Assembly (NCBI GenBank): GCA_934623455.1
Contig: CAKTVK010000095.1
Location: 1 to 7,981 of the forward strand
Length of the DNA: 7,981 nt
Direction of reading: 5' to 3'
Origin: an uncultured Eggerthellaceae bacterium
Lineage (GTDB): Bacteria; Actinomycetota; Coriobacteriia; Coriobacteriales; Eggerthellaceae
Under the pieces are notes generated by a model. That model searched no databases, was not told where the DNA came from, and saw only the letters and a list, made by a program, of their open reading frames with translations. Positions 5,623 through 7,981 of this stretch are shown here, one piece after another (within the stretch, counting starts at the first letter, position 1; every line of letters starts with the position of its first letter). The translations under genes and the position numbers were made by a program.

Positions 5623-6591
5623 TTACTCAACTTTCATAGTGGATTCAGACGCCGGATCCGTCGCCGATTTCGCAACCGCTTCCCCACCAGAACCGCCCGC
5701 TCCTTTTGCTTTACGCCCAGGTCGCGACGAAAGAAGGAGTCCGCCCAGTACCAGCGCAATGCCCAGAACGACAAGCGGAGTAAGCGCTTCGCCTAAAACA
5801 AGGGCCGAAGCAACCACCGTGATCACCGGCGACAAATAGATGTAAGTGCTTGCCGTGCTTGCGCCCAAAAGCTTCACCGACATTCCCCAGGTCACAAAAC
5901 ATATCGCGCACGCCGCAAGCCCCAAAAACACCAAATTGCCCACATTGACAGGATCAGCCAAGTTCGACAAATGCGAAACGTCTGCGCCGAAAAACGGGCT
6001 CGAAATGGCAATAAAAAACAGCCCCCATGCGAAGATGCGTTTCGTCATAGGGACGGTTTCATAACCAGCATTTCCTAAGGTCACCAGCACATTTGAGTAA
6101 ATCGCCCAAACTACGGCGGCAGCAATGGCCAGCACATCGCCAAAACCTGCCTGCGCGGTACTGACGTCCTGTCCGCTGATAAGCACGATGCCCGCCATGG
6201 CCACCAGAAAACCAACAACGAATAGCGGCGTAAGCGCGCGTTCGCGCCCAAGCGCCGTTGCAATCATTGCCGTGAACAGGGGCGCCGTTGAAACCGTCAC
6301 GCCAATATTGCCCGCGCCTGCATACGTAAGCGCAATATTCTCCAACAGGTAATACAGAAACGTTCCCGTAGCGCCTGCCGCAATGAAATACAGCTCGTGG
6401 CGGCGCTCCTTCAAACGCAGCACATGCGGACTCATCAGGCACAACGCCACAAACCCTAGCAGAAAACGCAAAAACAGGATTTCAACAGGCAAAAAGCTCT
6501 CTAGAAGCACTTTCGTGGACACAAACGTCAGACCCCAAATGGCAACCGTCGTCAACGCAAGAATATGCCCTTTAGCAGAACTCATCAACAC
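5623..6591 (-). CDS. EamA (DMT) family transporter with charged C-terminal tail
   Basis: The 322-residue membrane protein has about ten hydrophobic helices in two EamA halves (about 9-142 and 153-290). The first half carries the usual AIWGLTFVSTKVLLE start, then PVEILFLRFLLGF and an NIALTYAGAGNIGVTVST segment. The second carries AAAVVWAIYSNVLVTLG, then a GASTASTYIYLSPVITVVAS block and a GEALTPLVVLGIALVLGG end. It is distinct from the + strand EamA protein in this window. The substrate is unknown; the family exports or imports small metabolites across the inner membrane. About 30 residues after the last helix form a Gly/Ala/Ser-rich, Lys- and Glu-containing tail that is probably flexible. GTG (6591), TTG (6588) and ATG (6585) are adjacent in frame. 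GAAGG at 6599-6603 is 7 bases from the GTG, while AAGAG is 5 bases from the ATG, so the start is ambiguous by two codons. The LysR gene lies upstream on the same strand, 374 bases away. Confidence 0.9.
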   Translation of the reverse strand: MLMSSAKGHILALTTVAIWGLTFVSTKVLLESFLPVEILFLRFLLGFVALCLMSPHVLRLKERRHELYFIAAGATGTFLYYLLENIALTYAGAGNIGVTVSTAPLFTAMIATALGRERALTPLFVVGFLVAMAGIVLISGQDVSTAQAGFGDVLAIAAAVVWAIYSNVLVTLGNAGYETVPMTKRIFAWGLFFIAISSPFFGADVSHLSNLADPVNVGNLVFLGLAACAICFVTWGMSVKLLGASTASTYIYLSPVITVVASALVLGEALTPLVVLGIALVLGGLLLSSRPGRKAKGAGGSGGEAVAKSATDPASESTMKVE

Positions 6592-6697
6592 TCTTGAACC
6601 TTCAAATCATCAAACAAATCGCGCGTGCCGGCCAAAAATCAGCTCAGCCCGCAAGCACGCCAAGCAAAACCGCAAGTAAAAATCTGCACGCAGGCGC

Positions 6698-6703
6698 ATT
6701 ATA
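6698..6703 (-). promoter_or_regulatory. Candidate -10 box (TATAAT) for the second EamA gene
   Basis: A perfect TATAAT on the - strand lies about 107 bases upstream of the EamA start. A TTGTAC lies upstream with a spacer of only 14 bases, and at a 17-base spacer the hexamer is CGGTTG, a poor -35. The transcript would carry a leader of about 100 bases. Confidence 0.4.
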
Positions 6704-6740
6704 GCCATTGCCGCCCTGTACAACCGACGCAAAGCGCCAA

Positions 6741-6960
6741 GTTGTTGCAAAACAGCCCTAAAATTCGAAGTTGTATCAAGTTGGAAGTAGGTCAAAGGCG
6801 AAAATGAGAGCATTTCGAAAGGCTGACGTTTTTTCTCAAACACACTGACTACAATAACCCCAGGTCAAAGCGCAGTGCAAAAATGGATATGAACGCTATC
6901 GTTTTTTGACCTACTTCCAACCTGCATCAACTTCGAATTTAGACCCCTTTTTCCAACAAC
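6741..6960. mobile_element. Inverted-repeat unit, MITE-like (56-bp arms, 108-bp core)
   Basis: The left arm (6741-6796) and right arm (6905-6960) are inverted copies. The inner 36 bp (6761-6796 and 6905-6940) match at 32 positions, with all four mismatches inside one 6-base block. The outer 20 bp match at 12 positions, including TTTT and CAACAAC. The 108-bp core (6797-6904) has no gene. It contains a third AGGTCAAA (6862-6869) that can pair with the TTTGACCT at the inner edge of the right arm (6905-6912). No transposase and no clear target-site duplication are visible. The right end is 5 bases from the LysR stop codon. The mobile-element label is inference from the architecture; a structured RNA or a regulatory palindrome is the alternative. 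Confidence 0.45.
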
Positions 6961-6965
6961 ATGCC

Positions 6966-7838
6966 CTACAACTCGCGATGCGGCAGGTACTCAATGAAGC
7001 GCTGCAACGCCAACGACGAGCGATCCTTTCCGCGAAACGCCAGGCAAATGTCACGATACACCGGTTTATCCAGCGGCAGCGCCACCACATCGTAGGGGCA
7101 GCGGCGCATGATCATCTCCGTCAAAATGCTAATGCCCAACCCTTTTTCCACCATGGCCATAATCGCGTAATCGTCCCAAGTGGTAAAGTTCACGCGCGGA
7201 CGCACGCCACGCTGTTTTAGAATGGCATCAACCTCGGCACCGGCGCCTTTTTCCAGGATCATAAACGGCTCATCCTCAAGCGCCTCTAAGGGAAACGCCT
7301 GCTCAGCAGCGAGCGGATGCTCTTTTGGCAGCACCGCCATCATCTGGTCGCGCTCCAAAAACACCGTCTCAAGCGACTCGTGTACCGGCAACGGAATAAA
7401 CCCGCAGTCCACGCGCCCTTCCATAATCCAGTGCTCGATTTCCGTGTAATCGCCCAGCAAAATCTCGTATGCAATGTTCGGATACGTGGCCTGAAAATCC
7501 TTGATGATGTTGGGGAGCCACTGACTTGCGCCACTCGAAAACGTTGCAATGCGAATGAGACCCGACTGCAATCCACGCACCTCATCGACTGCCACCAGCA
7601 GTTTCTCGTACTCCGCGCACAAACTCTTCGCGTACGGCAAAATGCGAGCGCCGTCGGTTGTCAGCCGCACACCGCCCTTGTGCCGCTCAAGGAGATTTAC
7701 CGACCACTCCTGCTCAAGATCGGAAATCATTCGGCTCACGCCGCTCTGAGAATAATGCAGCGCTTCAGACGCCTTCGTGAACGAGCCACACTCTACCGTG
7801 GCAACAAATGCCTGGTACTTCTGCAAATTTGCTTCCAA
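6966..7838 (-). CDS. LysR-type transcriptional regulator
   Basis: The 290-residue protein has the normal family length and layout. The N-terminal winged helix-turn-helix (about residues 5-62) includes FVATVECGSFTKASEALHYS, QSGVSRMISDLEQ and LLERHKGGVRLTTDG, which fit the LysR recognition pattern. A linker helix with AEYEKLLVAVDEV follows, and then a periplasmic-binding-protein-like effector domain from about residue 92 (GLIRIATFSSGA) to the end, with DCGFIPLPV and MVEKGLGISILTE as landmarks. Such proteins bind DNA as tetramers and respond to a small ligand; the ligand here is unknown. The start is TTG at 7838, supported by a strong GGAGG (7845-7849) at 6-base spacing. The upstream region carries a perfect T-N11-A palindrome, so autoregulation and control of a divergent gene to the right are likely. 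The target probably lies outside the window, although the second EamA gene downstream is another candidate. Confidence 0.93.
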   Translation of the reverse strand: MEANLQKYQAFVATVECGSFTKASEALHYSQSGVSRMISDLEQEWSVNLLERHKGGVRLTTDGARILPYAKSLCAEYEKLLVAVDEVRGLQSGLIRIATFSSGASQWLPNIIKDFQATYPNIAYEILLGDYTEIEHWIMEGRVDCGFIPLPVHESLETVFLERDQMMAVLPKEHPLAAEQAFPLEALEDEPFMILEKGAGAEVDAILKQRGVRPRVNFTTWDDYAIMAMVEKGLGISILTEMIMRRCPYDVVALPLDKPVYRDICLAFRGKDRSSLALQRFIEYLPHREL

Positions 7839-7844
7839 ATTGCG

Positions 7845-7849
7845 CCTCC
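7845..7849 (-). promoter_or_regulatory. Ribosome binding site fixing the TTG start of the LysR gene
   Basis: GGAGG on the - strand lies 6 bases before TTG at 7838-7836. No ATG or GTG in frame nearby has a comparable site, so translation very likely starts at the TTG. Confidence 0.7.
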
Positions 7850-7862
7850 GTATACGCCGTTC

Positions 7863-7882
7863 GCGCGCCTTGCATAGCGCGC
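7863..7882. repeat. GCGCGC inverted repeat in the LysR leader
   Basis: GCGCGC at 7863-7868 and again at 7877-7882, with an 8-base spacer, can form a GC-only 6-bp hairpin. It lies between the operator and the ribosome site of the LysR gene, so it would be in its 5' leader if transcription starts near the operator. Confidence 0.35.
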
Positions 7883-7895
7883 CTCAAACAGCAAC

Positions 7896-7956
7896 ATTAC
7901 AAATTGTAATACTTATCCTGCAATATACTCACTTTTGTAATGATTCACGTTGTGAA
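7896..7956. promoter_or_regulatory. LysR-type operator and divergent promoter region
   Basis: ATTACAAATTGTAAT (7896-7910) is a perfect 15-bp palindrome containing the T-N11-A motif of LysR binding sites. A second TTGTAAT half-site occurs at 7935-7941, exactly 31 bases after the one at 7904-7910, about three helical turns. TTCACGTTGTGAA (7944-7956) is a further T-N11-A palindrome. On the + strand TATACT at 7924-7929 could be the -10 of a rightward gene, with the operator covering its -35. On the - strand TATATT at about 7921-7926 could serve the LysR gene. A purine run AAAAAAGG at about 7972-7979 may be the ribosome site of the rightward gene. Confidence 0.6.
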
Positions 7957-7981
7957 ACAATGGCACGGTTGAAAAAAGGCA

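Larger units (their letters stand above)
6592..6965. other. Intergenic region holding a 220-bp inverted-repeat unit and an EamA promoter
   Basis: The 374 bases between the LysR stop and the second EamA start hold no credible gene. They contain the inverted-repeat unit at 6741-6960 and, on the EamA side, a TATAAT at 6698-6703 (- strand). Short open frames here are by-products of the repeat arms and lack ribosome sites. Confidence 0.6.

Noticed and set aside
6741..6960. CRISPR or simple tandem repeat array
   Set aside because: There are only two copies and they are inverted, with no regular spacers and no cas genes.
6610..7220. Two short frames, one on each strand, whose peptides both contain TYFQ...TSN...QQ
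   Set aside because: The similarity is produced by the inverted DNA arms at 6741-6796 and 6905-6960. Neither frame has a ribosome site, and the + strand one runs antisense through the LysR gene.

Overview
The window is bacterial chromosomal DNA of moderate GC content. It is densely coded and uses GTG and TTG starts several times. My best guess at the source is a gut actinobacterium of the class Coriobacteriia (Eggerthellaceae-like). This rests on the mix of a secreted GH25 muramidase carrying a C-terminal dockerin-type calcium-binding module, LysR regulators, EamA transporters and a WYL regulator. No ribosomal RNA or other marker is present, so the genus is not resolved.

Layout, left to right. 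(1) Positions 1-293 hold the 3' end of a WYL-type transcriptional regulator on the + strand. (2) On the - strand, a YhcH/YjgK/YiaL-family protein (2162-2617) lies upstream of an asparagine-synthetase-like protein (413-2008). The latter keeps the ATP-dependent synthetase domain but lacks the N-terminal part that carries the glutaminase cysteine. (3) On the + strand, a two-EamA-domain transporter (about 3021-3890) diverges from the yhcH gene. (4) A convergent gap (3891-4236) holds an unusually AT-rich palindromic island and a terminator. (5) On the - strand lie a secreted GH25 lysozyme-like protein with dockerin repeats (4237-5436), a second EamA transporter (5623-6591) and a LysR-type regulator (6966-7838). 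(6) The right end (7839-7981) looks like a LysR-controlled divergent promoter whose target gene starts just outside the window.

The genes do not form one obvious pathway. They look like separate small transcription units, with intrinsic terminators after the GH25 gene and after the second EamA gene. The most unusual structure is in the gap between the LysR and second EamA genes. There, two 56-bp arms in inverted orientation (44 of 56 positions identical, the inner 36 bp with 32 identical) flank a 108-bp core, giving a 220-bp non-coding unit that looks like a miniature inverted-repeat element or a large structured RNA. The next points of interest are the glutaminase-less Asn-synthetase homologue, an Asp-to-Asn change in the catalytic DxE motif of the GH25 domain, and the AT-rich nested palindromes at 3980-4026. 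I found no CRISPR array, tRNA, rRNA or transposase gene.
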